From: an uncultured Catenibacterium sp.
GTDB lineage: Bacteria > Bacillota_I > Bacilli_A > Erysipelotrichales > Coprobacillaceae
Length of the DNA: 64,000 nt
NCBI RefSeq assembly: GCF_900540665.1
Contig: NZ_UQGV01000001.1
Coordinates: 1-64,000 of the forward strand
Direction of reading: 5' to 3'
Shown here: in pieces, positions 26,226 to 37,020 of the stretch
Layout of the letters: every line of letters begins with the position of its first letter
How positions within the stretch are numbered: position 1 is the stretch's first letter
The notes under the pieces: generated by a model
The model's database searches: none
What the model was told of the DNA's origin: nothing
What the model saw: only the letters and a program-made list of their open reading frames with translations
Position numbers and translations under genes: made by a program

Positions 26226-26624
26226 ATGTTGAAACGTTATTTAGAGAAACTGATCTCTTTTGGCTGTAGTCTTCAGGATGTCCCTCGCGTAGATGTTGTT
26301 TATGAAATGCCAGAAGGTCAGAACTATCATTTAGTGAAATATATATCAGGAAAGCAAGGATGCTTATATGTTGATATCGATGCCTTCAAGAAGGAAAATC
26401 AAAAATCCTTATTTGCGTTATTTACAGAATTAAGACGTTATTATCAGGATTATACAAATATGAAACAACCTCATGATCTTGAATATGCAATCGATGCCAA
26501 TGCTTTTGCGGTTATGGTAATGAAAGTCTATTTTGGTGTAGATTCTCCAGTTAATCATGATCTGCCAATGACAAGAGTGATGCTTGCATCTCATCATCTC
26601 TCACAACAATTAAATATCGAATAA
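26226..26624 (+). CDS. Zincin-like protein with a degenerate metal motif
   Basis: 132 residues from ATG 26226 (GAAGGAGGT upstream; ATG 26202 lies in the hairpin). FALFTELRRYYQDY around residues 75-90 and DLEYAIDANAFAVMVM around residues 95-115 sit where HELRHxYQ and a downstream acidic EIDANAFA helix occur in small phage and Firmicute metallopeptidases. The two metal-binding His positions read T and R here, so catalysis is unlikely. Function unknown. Confidence 0.5.
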   Translation: MLKRYLEKLISFGCSLQDVPRVDVVYEMPEGQNYHLVKYISGKQGCLYVDIDAFKKENQKSLFALFTELRRYYQDYTNMKQPHDLEYAIDANAFAVMVMKVYFGVDSPVNHDLPMTRVMLASHHLSQQLNIE

Positions 26625-26650
26625 AAAGAGTGGCTACGGCCACTCTTTTT
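26623..26650 (+). terminator. Intrinsic terminator
   Basis: AAAAAGAGTGGC / GCCACTCTTTTT, perfect 12-bp stem with a TACG tetraloop. Confidence 0.85.
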
Positions 26651-26676
26651 ATAAGGATTGTAAGGATATGTTTTTT

Positions 26677-26822
26677 TTAGTTACTAGTTAGAAGTAACTA
26701 ACTAGATAATATCATGCACATGAGATAAATGCAATAGATATATTAAATTAATTTTTCTGGTCATTTTACTTGTTTAATAACTGTGGTTATGCTAAACTAA
26801 CTACAGTTAGAGATTACTAACT
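26677..26822 (+). promoter_or_regulatory. eno promoter with an AGTTAG/CTAACT half-site array
   Basis: The promoter is TTGTTT at 26770-26775, a 17-bp spacer and TAAACT at 26793-26798. Around it lie several inverted repeats. TTAGTTAC / GTAACTAA sits at 26677-26701. AGTTAG-N6-CTAACT occurs at 26686-26703 and again at 26805-26822 (15 of 18 bases alike). CTAACT-AC-AGTTAG at 26797-26810 overlaps the -10, and TAAC-N4-GTTA at 26778-26789 lies in the spacer. The repetition suggests cooperative repressor binding. Confidence 0.55.
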
Positions 26823-26831
26823 TGGAGGTAA

Positions 26832-28128
<1,297 letters not shown>

Positions 28129-28130
<2 letters not shown>

Positions 28131-28153
28131 GGCAGAGAAATCTGCCTTTTTTT
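28129..28153 (+). terminator. eno terminator
   Basis: AAGGCAGA / TCTGCCTT stem, GAAA loop, long T run; overlaps the stop codon. Confidence 0.88.
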
Positions 28154-28210
28154 CTTTTCTTTCAAATGAATTATGTTATGATATATGAACATATTTTTGG
28201 GAGAAATATT

Positions 28211-29110
28211 ATGAAATATTTTAAAAGAGGAGTACTTCTCACTTTGATTGGTGGGACATGCTGGGGCTTTTCAGGTGCAAGCGGGCAGTTCTTATTTACT
28301 TATTATCAAGCTAATCCACTCTGGCTTACATCTATGCGTATGTGTTTTGCAGGATTGTTGATTACATTATTTGGTGTATTTACACAAAAAGAATCTATGA
28401 AACGCTTAGTCAGTCAAAAGAAAGACTTACTTAAAACATTTGGTTTTGGTTTTGTCTTAATGTTGTGTCAGTTTACTTATTTACAGGCTATTAATACATC
28501 TAATGCGGGAACTGCTACAGTGTTGCAGTATCTTTCACCAATTTATATCATGATTGTCGTTTGTCTTACATTAAAGAGATTACCTAATAAGGTAGAATTA
28601 TTATGTATTATCTTGGCTTTAGGTGGTGCTTTTGTGATTGCAACTCATGGTCATCTAAATGGTTTATCATTAACACCTGCAGGATTATTCTGGGATATTG
28701 CCTGTGGTTTTACGAGTGCTGCTTATTCTATCTATCCTAAGCGTCTGATGGCTGTATATGGCAGTGTTCCAGTCACTGGTATAGGAATGTTATTCGGCGG
28801 TATTGCGCTATTATGTGCAGGCAAGACATGGACTCTTGCCCCTGCATTAGACTTAGCTGGAGTACTTGCAACAATAGGTATTATAGTAATAGGAACAGCA
28901 GTTGCCTTCACATTATATTTACAGGGAGTTGTAGATATTGGTCCAGTCAAGGCAAGTATGATTGCAAGTATTGAACCTGTATCAGCTATATTATTTGCGT
29001 TTGTATGGTTATCTACACCATTCAAATGTATTGATCTTGTTGGTTTTACGATGATTCTTGTGACAATCTTCTTATTAGCTCTTCCTAGTGATCAAGTATC
29101 AAATTCATAA
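28211..29110 (+). CDS. EamA/DMT-family transporter
   Basis: 299 residues from ATG 28211 (GGGAGAAAT upstream; an in-frame ATG at 28166 has no site). Ten predicted membrane helices in two EamA halves. The first begins LIGGTCWGFSGASGQFLF and has TATVLQYLSPIYIMIVV; the second has ATIGIIVIGTAVAFTLYLQG and ASMIASIEPVSAILFAFVWL, the P of which marks the repeat. Exports or imports small metabolites; substrate unknown. Confidence 0.88.
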   Translation: MKYFKRGVLLTLIGGTCWGFSGASGQFLFTYYQANPLWLTSMRMCFAGLLITLFGVFTQKESMKRLVSQKKDLLKTFGFGFVLMLCQFTYLQAINTSNAGTATVLQYLSPIYIMIVVCLTLKRLPNKVELLCIILALGGAFVIATHGHLNGLSLTPAGLFWDIACGFTSAAYSIYPKRLMAVYGSVPVTGIGMLFGGIALLCAGKTWTLAPALDLAGVLATIGIIVIGTAVAFTLYLQGVVDIGPVKASMIASIEPVSAILFAFVWLSTPFKCIDLVGFTMILVTIFLLALPSDQVSNS

Positions 29111-29156
29111 CTATTACATATATTTTGTAATATAATAATATTAGGGAGTGGTTAAT

Positions 29157-29540
29157 ATGGAGAAGTTAAAGAAGGGGATTCCATTTCTCATTTATATGAT
29201 GATTTGGTCTTTATATATTTTATTTGCCTGGTCAAGAACACATCCAGGACAGATTATTGAAGTGTCATTATTTATATTATATTTAGTGTTGCCGACATCA
29301 GCTTTTATTATATCAGTGCTTTACGGTCAGTCAGACCATCGTGCTATTTATTTGCTTACATTATTCTTTGGTATGATGGAAATACTTGGCTGTTATTTAA
29401 GCTTTATTCATGTATCGTTGACTGATATTGAAAAGATATTGGTACCAAGTTCAGAAATAGTATTATATGGTGTGATCCCGTCATTACTTGGAATCATGAT
29501 TGGACAATATATAAACAAACAGAACCGCTACAACATGTAG
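29157..29540 (+). CDS. Four-TM membrane protein, unknown
   Basis: 127 residues from ATG 29157 (AGGGAGTGG upstream). Four hydrophobic segments at about 10-27, 35-58, 64-84 and 100-118 and little else; no motif recognised. Its stop codon lies in the 3' arm of the terminator hairpin. Confidence 0.5.
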   Translation: MEKLKKGIPFLIYMMIWSLYILFAWSRTHPGQIIEVSLFILYLVLPTSAFIISVLYGQSDHRAIYLLTLFFGMMEILGCYLSFIHVSLTDIEKILVPSSEIVLYGVIPSLLGIMIGQYINKQNRYNM

Positions 29541-29550
29541 CGGTTCTTTG
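29522..29550 (+). terminator. Intrinsic terminator
   Basis: GAACCGCTAC / GTAGCGGTTC perfect 10-bp stem, AACAT loop, then TTTGTT. Lies between convergent genes. Confidence 0.75.
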
Positions 29551-30156
29551 TTAGAGTTCTTTGTTGTTAAGGATGCTGATTGTACTTCTATAAGAGATGA
29601 TCAAAGCAAATAGTACAATGAATGCATATATTCCAATGAGTAGGAATGCTGAAATTTGACTCATCAACATGCCTACTGAAGTCGCACCACTTGCAACTGC
29701 AAGAAATAAAACAAGCATCAACATTAAGACAATAATAGTTGCCTTTTCACGACCGTACTTCATCATTACAGGAATCGTGATAGAAATATATATGAATGCG
29801 GAAAAGAGCATGGCAAGCTGGACAATTGTTGTTTCTAAGTTAATATGAGTTGCGGAACTTATAAGGAAAGCAATCAGCCATGATATGAATGTAACAGTGA
29901 GTGCATAGATATATTTCTCTAAACAGTATTCTCTCTTACTAAAAGGCAGGGCAAAGAGATAAGTCATCTCATTGTGATACATATCATAAGAAAATGAATT
30001 GAAGACAAGTCCTGTTCCCATAAATGTAAGATAACTAGAAATAGACGCAAATCCAGAATTTGCATAAGCCATAATCAGACAGATTACAACAATCGTTACA
30101 ATATACTTTATTTGAGACTTGAGTAATAATAAATCTTTTTTGAGTAGTCCTTTCAT
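29551..30156 (-). CDS. ABC-2 type permease
   Basis: 201 residues with six hydrophobic segments. It starts MKGLLKKDLLLLKSQIKYI, a common start of ABC-2 permeases paired with GntR-regulated ATPases, and FNSFSYDMYHNEMTYLFALP with KREYCLEKY is the conserved cytosolic loop. Start ATG 30156 overlaps the ATPase gene by 4 bp. Third gene of a GntR-ATPase-permease operon of the YtrA/BcrA type. Confidence 0.85.
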   Translation of the reverse strand: MKGLLKKDLLLLKSQIKYIVTIVVICLIMAYANSGFASISSYLTFMGTGLVFNSFSYDMYHNEMTYLFALPFSKREYCLEKYIYALTVTFISWLIAFLISSATHINLETTIVQLAMLFSAFIYISITIPVMMKYGREKATIIVLMLMLVLFLAVASGATSVGMLMSQISAFLLIGIYAFIVLFALIISYRSTISILNNKEL

Positions 30157-30971
30157 AAGCGCTCTCCTTTTAATAGAATAGGAATCATTGTATCAATATG
30201 ATTCTGTTCAATCACAATAGTAGGATAGTTTTCACTATAGAACTGTCTTTCGTTTGTAAGACATGAATAACCAAATGGTTCTTTCATTACTTCCAGCAGA
30301 TAATCTTTATCTAAGCTTTTATAATCTTCTTTAGATACCTTTAACACACCATATTGAGACAGAAGTGTATCCATTTCTTCATGCATGATGATTTGTCCAT
30401 GATCGATAATATAAAGATCATCACATAATGATTCTAAATCACTAGATATATGAGAAGAAATAAGAATAGTACAATCTTCTTTTTCCATATAATCTCTCAG
30501 TATATCTAGTATTTCATCTCTAGTAAGAACATCGAGTCCTGCAGTTAGTTCATCTAAAATCAGTAACTGAGCATGATGTGTTAACGCAATAATGATATTC
30601 AGTTTTGCTTTCATACCTGTAGAAAATGTACGAACTTTCTTATCTAAAGGGATATCAAAACGCTGACAATAAGATTGAAACAAATCTTCGTCAAAACGTT
30701 TATAAGTACATTTTAGAATACTGATTATATCGGATACAGTAAAGAATTCACTGAACCCTGTTTCACTTAATACAACACCAATTTCCTGTTTATCAGGTAT
30801 CTGTATGTTACCTTCATCAATAGGATTAATACCAAGAATACTCTTGAATAATGTACTCTTACCAGCACCATTCATTCCTATAATTCCAGTAATAATACCT
30901 TTAGGGATATCTAGGCTGCATTCAAGAGTAAATGAGTCATAACTCTTTTTCAAATGATCAATGTGAATCAT
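30153..30971 (-). CDS. ABC transporter ATP-binding protein
   Basis: 272 residues from ATG 30971; GGAGG directly abuts the alternative ATG 30977. Walker A GMNGAGKST near residue 35, a divergent signature region FSTGMKAKLNI, Walker B LLILDELTAGLD near residue 150 and the switch His in ISSHISSDL. The C-terminal 60 residues are an extra domain, as in YtrB-type ATPases. Pairs with the downstream ABC-2 permease. Confidence 0.9.
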   Translation of the reverse strand: MIHIDHLKKSYDSFTLECSLDIPKGIITGIIGMNGAGKSTLFKSILGINPIDEGNIQIPDKQEIGVVLSETGFSEFFTVSDIISILKCTYKRFDEDLFQSYCQRFDIPLDKKVRTFSTGMKAKLNIIIALTHHAQLLILDELTAGLDVLTRDEILDILRDYMEKEDCTILISSHISSDLESLCDDLYIIDHGQIIMHEEMDTLLSQYGVLKVSKEDYKSLDKDYLLEVMKEPFGYSCLTNERQFYSENYPTIVIEQNHIDTMIPILLKGERL

Positions 30972-31344
30972 AAACATCCTCCATAATAAGAGATAACATG
31001 TCCTGCATTTCCTGATAAGTAATGCCAGAACACTTTCCTTTTTCTATAGCACGAGATAATAGTTCTTCTGTTTCTCTTAAACAATTTTCTTTCACTTCAT
31101 TTTGAGAAACCTCTAATACATAGCTTCCTTTTCCATGAACAGTGGTTGTATACCCTTCTTTTTCTAAGAAATCATATGCTTTCTTCACAGTTAAAGCACT
31201 GATCTTTAATTCTTTAGATAAAGCACGTACTGAAGGAAGTGCTTCATTAGGAGATAACTGATTAGAAAGTATTGCTTCTTTAATAGCTTCTACAATCTGT
31301 TCATATATAGGAACCATTGATGAATGATTAATGATAATATGCAT
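30958..31344 (-). CDS. GntR-family regulator, YtrA subfamily
   Basis: 128 residues, SD AGGAGGAAG before ATG 31344. Winged HTH over residues 10-75: VPIYEQIVEAIKEAI, LPSVRALSKELKISALTVKK, then GYTTTVHGKGSYVL. The short C-terminus of about 50 residues fits YtrA-type repressors, which control their own ABC operons. Overlaps the ATPase gene by 14 bp, so the three genes form one unit. Confidence 0.9.
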   Translation of the reverse strand: MHIIINHSSMVPIYEQIVEAIKEAILSNQLSPNEALPSVRALSKELKISALTVKKAYDFLEKEGYTTTVHGKGSYVLEVSQNEVKENCLRETEELLSRAIEKGKCSGITYQEMQDMLSLIMEDVYDSH

Positions 31345-31434
31345 CTCTCTTCCTCCTATAAACAGTATATAACACCGTGCAATACAAAATTCAAATTATG
31401 AAAATAATAAGCATAATCTTTCAATGTTTGATAG

Positions 31435-32904
<1,470 letters not shown>

Positions 32905-32908
32905 TACG

Positions 32909-32942
32909 AAAAAGAAGGGCTATGAATCCATAGTCCTTCTTT
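32909..32942. terminator. Bidirectional terminator
   Basis: AAGAAGGGCTATG / CATAGTCCTTCTT stem between the convergent GH1 and rhodanese-like genes. Confidence 0.75.
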
Positions 32943-33294
32943 AATGTTGATGTCTTTTCTGTTTTACAGAGTTACCTTCTTCAGGGCCTCTAAAATCTAC
33001 TAAAGATCCTAAATCATAGACCTTAAATCCTGCTTTGACTAATTTTCTTGAACCTTCATGTGCAGTTCCAGCTGCAAGAGCATAAACATAATATGTTGCA
33101 GTAGGATCAAGATCTCTTTTTGCATGCTGATCAATTAGTCTTGCAGGATAACATTGTGCATCGACTGGATGTCTTACATCAAACTTTAAATCATCATCCA
33201 CACATAGTAGAATAATATTCATATTATTTTGAAACTCTTCATAAGCATGATTGAATTCAAGTGTTTGTACTGCTTCTTTACGTTTAAAAAACAT
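32941..33294 (-). CDS. Rhodanese-like protein lacking the active-site Cys
   Basis: 117 residues. LLCVDDDLKFDVRHPVDA followed by ARLIDQHAKRDLDPTATYYV and RKLVKAGFKVYDLGSLVDF matches the rhodanese fold through its last two-thirds. The loop that would read CxxGxRS is ALAAGTAHEG, so the catalytic Cys is Ala and sulfur transfer is not expected. A binding or signalling role is possible. SD GAGGTGA lies upstream of ATG 33294. The C-terminal tail is basic (KQKRHQH). Confidence 0.65.
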   Translation of the reverse strand: MFFKRKEAVQTLEFNHAYEEFQNNMNIILLCVDDDLKFDVRHPVDAQCYPARLIDQHAKRDLDPTATYYVYALAAGTAHEGSRKLVKAGFKVYDLGSLVDFRGPEEGNSVKQKRHQH

Positions 33295-33343
33295 AGACTC
33301 ACCTCACGTATACAATAATATCATTTTCTTATGTATTTTACTA

Positions 33344-33372
33344 TTGCTTTTTATAAATTGGTATGGTAATAT
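33344..33372 (+). promoter_or_regulatory. Promoter of tRNA-Trp
   Basis: TTGCTT at 33344-33349, a 17-bp spacer and TAATAT at 33367-33372, 19 bp before the tRNA. Confidence 0.55.
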
Positions 33373-33390
33373 AAACAAGCAGTTTAACTT

Positions 33391-33464
33391 AGGGGCTTGG
33401 TCCAATGGTAGAACATCGGTCTCCAAAACCGTTGATACGGGTTCGATTCCTGTAGCCCCTGCCA
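33391..33464 (+). tRNA. tRNA-Trp (CCA anticodon)
   Basis: Cloverleaf with acceptor AGGGGCT / AGCCCCT, a D-arm TCCAATGGTAGA, anticodon loop CTCCAAA (anticodon CCA), T-arm CGGGTTCGATTCCTG, discriminator G and an encoded CCA end at 33462-33464. Confidence 0.97.
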
Positions 33465-33473
33465 TCTGTAAAT

Positions 33474-33501
33474 AACGAACACTTCGGTGTTCGTTTTTTT
33501 T
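33474..33501 (+). terminator. tRNA-Trp terminator
   Basis: AACGAACAC / GTGTTCGTT stem with a TTCG tetraloop and T run. Confidence 0.88.
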
Positions 33502-33574
33502 ATTTATTTTATGTTTATTTATTTAATACTCCTTTTGATGTGGTATAATAGAGTTATGAAAGGGGTTACAATTT

Positions 33575-33844
33575 ATGGCAAAAACTTTAGCATGTATCGT
33601 AACAGATCCAGTAGGTTTATATGCGACACCTGCAATGGATCTTATCGAAGTCGCAAAGACTTTCGACAGTGACTTTACCTTAACTTATTCAGGTAAGACT
33701 GTGAATCTTAAATCGATGATGGGCGTTCTTTCATTAGGTATTCCAACAAAGGCAAAGATTGTGATTACTGCCGATGGAGAAGATGAAGAAACAGGTATTA
33801 AAGCAGTGCATGAAAAAATGAAAGAATTAGGTATTATCGGATAA
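33575..33844 (+). CDS. HPr-like protein with Tyr at the His-15 site (Crh-like)
   Basis: 89 residues, full HPr length. The His-15 phosphorylation loop, normally GLHARPA, reads GLYATPA: His and the supporting Arg are replaced by Tyr and Thr, so PTS phosphotransfer is excluded. The Ser-46 region GKTVNLKSMMGVLSLGI is intact and would still be a HPr kinase target. That combination defines Crh, the catabolite-repression HPr of bacilli, which has Gln at 15. A parallel Crh-like co-regulator is inferred. SD AAAGGGG before ATG 33575; followed by its own terminator. Confidence 0.85.
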   Translation: MAKTLACIVTDPVGLYATPAMDLIEVAKTFDSDFTLTYSGKTVNLKSMMGVLSLGIPTKAKIVITADGEDEETGIKAVHEKMKELGIIG

Positions 33845-33870
33845 AGAATGCATGATGCATTCTTTTTCTT
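33843..33870 (+). terminator. Intrinsic terminator
   Basis: AAAGAATGCA / TGCATTCTTT stem with a tiny loop, then TTC and TTTTTT. Confidence 0.75.
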
Positions 33871-33903
33871 TTTTATGTATAATAGGCGTAAGGAGTTGAT
33901 GGT

Positions 33904-34683
33904 ATGAAACCAATGATGTGTTTTGATGTAGATGGTACTATTAGAGGTACGACAGATGAACATATAGTATATGATTCAACGATTCTTGCGCTTAAGAAAT
34001 TAAAGGAAGCAGGATATCCAATCGTTGTTTCAACAGGAAGAGGAAGAGATTCTTTCTTACGTACGGGTATACAGGATATTGCGGACTGGGATGGATTTGT
34101 GTTTAATAACGGTCAGTTGATTACAGATGGGAAAGGCAATGTGATCAATGCCCATCATTTTAAGAATGAAGATGTTATTCATACAATTGCGAAAGCAGAT
34201 GAATTGAATCTTGCAGTGACTTTGAAGAAGGAACATCGCATTATCACAAAAGAACCAGATGAATATGTCTTAGAGACACAGCGTTATTTTGGAAACCAGA
34301 TAGGACCGGTTGAAAAGTATAACGGGACTGATCTTGTCGATATGATGATTATCTATGGTCCTAAAGGGTGGGATTATAAACCATTTCTTGATTTAGAAGG
34401 TATTTCTGTATTACCAGGTTTATCCTGTTTTGCGGATGTTGCTATTGCAGGTGTATCTAAAGCAACAGGTATTATGGAATTAGGTAAAGTATTAGGTAGT
34501 GATCATTATATATGTTTTGGTGATTCACAGAATGATATAGAAATGATGAAGCATGCCTCAACATCAATTTGTATGGGTAATGGTGATGCAATGACTAAAG
34601 CGGAAGCAGATTACGTAACTGCAGATATTGATGATGATGGTATTTATAAAGCTTGTATTCATTTTGGATATATAAAGGAGTAG
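33904..34683 (+). CDS. Cof-type HAD-IIB phosphatase
   Basis: 259 residues. Motif I CFDVDGTIRGT near residue 6, motif II VVSTGRGR near residue 40, and motif IV FGDSQNDIEMM near residue 207 define the HAD fold; the cap between residues 80 and 180 is of the C2B type, as in Cof/YidA. Such enzymes dephosphorylate sugar phosphates or flavin mononucleotide. First gene of a compact three-gene run with a hypothetical gene and a dipeptidase. Confidence 0.9.
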   Translation: MKPMMCFDVDGTIRGTTDEHIVYDSTILALKKLKEAGYPIVVSTGRGRDSFLRTGIQDIADWDGFVFNNGQLITDGKGNVINAHHFKNEDVIHTIAKADELNLAVTLKKEHRIITKEPDEYVLETQRYFGNQIGPVEKYNGTDLVDMMIIYGPKGWDYKPFLDLEGISVLPGLSCFADVAIAGVSKATGIMELGKVLGSDHYICFGDSQNDIEMMKHASTSICMGNGDAMTKAEADYVTADIDDDGIYKACIHFGYIKE

Positions 34684-34689
34684 AGAAAA

Positions 34690-34938
34690 ATGACATTAAA
34701 AGAAGCATATGAAACAGGTAGAGATTTAGATGTATATGTAGATAGCGAAATGGCTGATCAGGATTCACATAGTTTTGATGATTTATGGCAGTCTATTTAT
34801 GATATTGTACAGGTAGCAGTAGGGGGTATTGTAGAAGAAGACCCTGAAGAATTAAAAAAAGCCATTGAATGGCTTAAGGAAACACAGGATAAAACAGAAG
34901 CCTATAAGACTTTAGATATCCCATTTGAGGTGAAGTAA
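34690..34938 (+). CDS. Small acidic protein, unknown
   Basis: 82 residues, strongly acidic, with no Cys and no membrane segment; two predicted helices around ALKEAYETGRDL-like N-terminus and EDPEELKKAIEWLKETQDK. It starts 6 bp after the phosphatase and its stop overlaps the dipeptidase start by one base, so all three are co-translated. No family recognised. Confidence 0.6.
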   Translation: MTLKEAYETGRDLDVYVDSEMADQDSHSFDDLWQSIYDIVQVAVGGIVEEDPEELKKAIEWLKETQDKTEAYKTLDIPFEVK

Positions 34939-35903
34939 TGAAAGTAGTAGATATGCATTGTGATACACTCTATGAGATGGAAAAGAATCACCTCTCATTA
35001 AGTGAAAATAACTTAAATATTGATTTAAAAAAGATGGAAGAAGGAGATTATCTTTTACAGAACTTCGCTATCTTCACTGAACTAAAGAAAACAGCTGATC
35101 CAGTTGATCATGTGATGAAATGTATTGATTATTTTTATCAGGAAATGAGAAAGAATAAGGATAAGATCCACCCAGTTACAACTTATGATGAAATTATGGA
35201 AAATACACATAATGGTATCATGAGTGCACTGCTTACTATTGAAGAAGGGGCAGTCATTCATGAAGACCTTTCTTATTTAAGAAACTATTATCGTTTAGGT
35301 GTACGTATGGTTGCATTAAGCTGGAATCATATCAATGGACTCACATATCCTAATTTTGATATGAATGATGATACACATGGCTATCATACATATGATGATG
35401 TACATGGTCTCACTGATGCAGGGAAAGCCTATATCAAAGAGATGGAAGATCTAGGCATGATTATTGATGTGTCTCATATGTCAGATAAATGTTTCTATGA
35501 TGTGTTAGATATCGTCAAGAAACCTTTTGTGGCATCTCATTCTAATGCACGTGCTGTATGTCCTCATGCCCGTAATATGAGTGATGATATGATTTTAAAG
35601 CTTGCGCATCGTGGTGGTGTTATGGGTCTTAACTATGCTGCAGGTTTCTTAGGTGAGAATGTGGAAAAGTCACGTATTGAAGATATGGTGAAGCATATTC
35701 TTTATATCAAGGACTTAGCAGGTATTGAATGTATTGGCTTAGGTTCTGATTTTGATGGTATTTCACAAAATCTAGAAATGAAAAATGCGTCTTATTTACC
35801 TCAATTAGAAAAGGCACTTAGAGACGCAGGATTGACAACTGAAGAAATTGAAAAAGTCTTCTATAAAAACGTATTACGTGTTTATAGAGAAATCTTGAAA
35901 TAG
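34938..35903 (+). CDS. Membrane dipeptidase, peptidase M19
   Basis: 321 residues. Renal-dipeptidase fold: VVDMHCDTLYE (first zinc ligands), LTIEEGAVI near residue 97 (bridging Glu), VSHMSDKC near residue 180, PFVASHSNARAVC near residue 200 and GLGSDFDGI near residue 270. Cleaves dipeptides, including D-amino-acid ones in some members. No signal peptide is seen, so cytoplasmic here. Confidence 0.92.
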   Translation: MKVVDMHCDTLYEMEKNHLSLSENNLNIDLKKMEEGDYLLQNFAIFTELKKTADPVDHVMKCIDYFYQEMRKNKDKIHPVTTYDEIMENTHNGIMSALLTIEEGAVIHEDLSYLRNYYRLGVRMVALSWNHINGLTYPNFDMNDDTHGYHTYDDVHGLTDAGKAYIKEMEDLGMIIDVSHMSDKCFYDVLDIVKKPFVASHSNARAVCPHARNMSDDMILKLAHRGGVMGLNYAAGFLGENVEKSRIEDMVKHILYIKDLAGIECIGLGSDFDGISQNLEMKNASYLPQLEKALRDAGLTTEEIEKVFYKNVLRVYREILK

Positions 35904-35904
35904 A

Positions 35905-35946
35905 AAAAATGACAGGCCGTATATGATGGGGAAGCCTGTCATTTTT
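35905..35946 (+). terminator. Intrinsic terminator
   Basis: AAAATGACAGGC / GCCTGTCATTTTT with a 16-nt loop, directly after the dipeptidase. Confidence 0.8.
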
Positions 35947-35976
35947 CTTTTAATAACTTTTTGGGGGAGAAGTTAT

Positions 35977-36115
35977 GTAGTCACTTGGGAGTATCCGTGA
36001 ACTACATATATCAATATAACGGAGAATTGTGAACGTAATATGAATATGGTTCATATTTATGTAAAATAGTGCCTTTTGAAGTTTTGAACAGATAGCAATT
36101 TATGTAAAATAGTGC
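35977..36115 (+). repeat. Intergenic repeats before the RpiR-fumarase unit
   Basis: The 18-mer ATTTATGTAAAATAGTGC occurs twice without mismatch, at 36055-36072 and 36098-36115 (43-bp period, about four helical turns). Upstream, GTAGTCAC / GTGAACTAC forms an imperfect inverted repeat near 35977-36005. No gene was found between 35904 and 36187. The repeats may be operators of the RpiR gene that follows or the relic of an element end. Confidence 0.55.
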
Positions 36116-36187
36116 ACATGTCTTTCTTTTTTTAATTTGAAAAATATTATATAATAATATAGATAAATAACATGAAGGAGAGAAAAT

Positions 36188-37012
36188 ATGAAAAATTTAT
36201 TTTATCGCCTGATGATCTATCTAGATACAGCTAGTGAAACAGATACAAACTATTTTATTGCTTTATTTATGGCTAATAATTTCTATCGTATCCCAGATAT
36301 GCGTATTAGTGAACTTGCAGAAGAGTGCTTTGTATCTCCTGCGACCATTTCACGTTTCTGTCGTGCTTTAGGGTATGAAAACTTTGCGCATTTAAAACAG
36401 GAATGCAATAGTTTTCATTCTAATAATAAGAAATTCAATAATTTGATTAATATTGATTTGGAATGTATGGCACATTCACCAGAAAAGGCTACCGAAGAGT
36501 TTGCTCAGCAGATTATTGAATCCACATCACAGCTCTCAAAGATACTTGATTGGAAGATACTAGACGAAGTACTTCATTTAATTCATGATCATGATGAAGT
36601 GGCTTTCTTTGGAACGCAGTTCTCGACAAGTGCGGCAATATTACTACAGACGGATTTATTGATGTTAGAGAAGTTTACTATCGCATATATGGATTCAGAA
36701 AGACAGTTAGAATGTGCAAAACAGATGAACGAAGATTCAGTGGCGATTGTGATTTCATTGAATGGTAACTTTGAACATGTGGGACATAAGGTCTTACAGT
36801 ATCTTCATAAATCTAAATGTCATATTGTATGGATTACTTCTACTCATGAAGATAATCTAGGTATTCCTGTGGAATATAAGGTATTAGTCGGTGGTTCTCT
36901 TGAAAATAAGACAACAAAGCATGCTTTATTAACTGCAGTACAGTTAATGAGTTTACGTTACTATAGTTTGTTTTGTCCAGATCTCAAATCAATGAAAAAG
37001 AAATTGGTGTAG
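36188..37012 (+). CDS. MurR/RpiR-family regulator, copy 1
   Basis: 274 residues. The N-terminal HTH_6 domain spans about residues 30-85 (ISELAEECFVSPATISRFCRAL then YENFAHLKQEC). A SIS-like domain covers residues 125-250 (VAFFGTQFSTSAAILLQ and SVAIVISLNGNF), but the ESS/SRS sugar-phosphate loops of typical RpiR members are not evident. SD AAGGAGAG. Adjoins the fumarase alpha gene by 8 bp and is paralogous to the regulator at 38417. Confidence 0.88.
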   Translation: MKNLFYRLMIYLDTASETDTNYFIALFMANNFYRIPDMRISELAEECFVSPATISRFCRALGYENFAHLKQECNSFHSNNKKFNNLINIDLECMAHSPEKATEEFAQQIIESTSQLSKILDWKILDEVLHLIHDHDEVAFFGTQFSTSAAILLQTDLLMLEKFTIAYMDSERQLECAKQMNEDSVAIVISLNGNFEHVGHKVLQYLHKSKCHIVWITSTHEDNLGIPVEYKVLVGGSLENKTTKHALLTAVQLMSLRYYSLFCPDLKSMKKKLV

Positions 37013-37020
37013 GTGATTAT

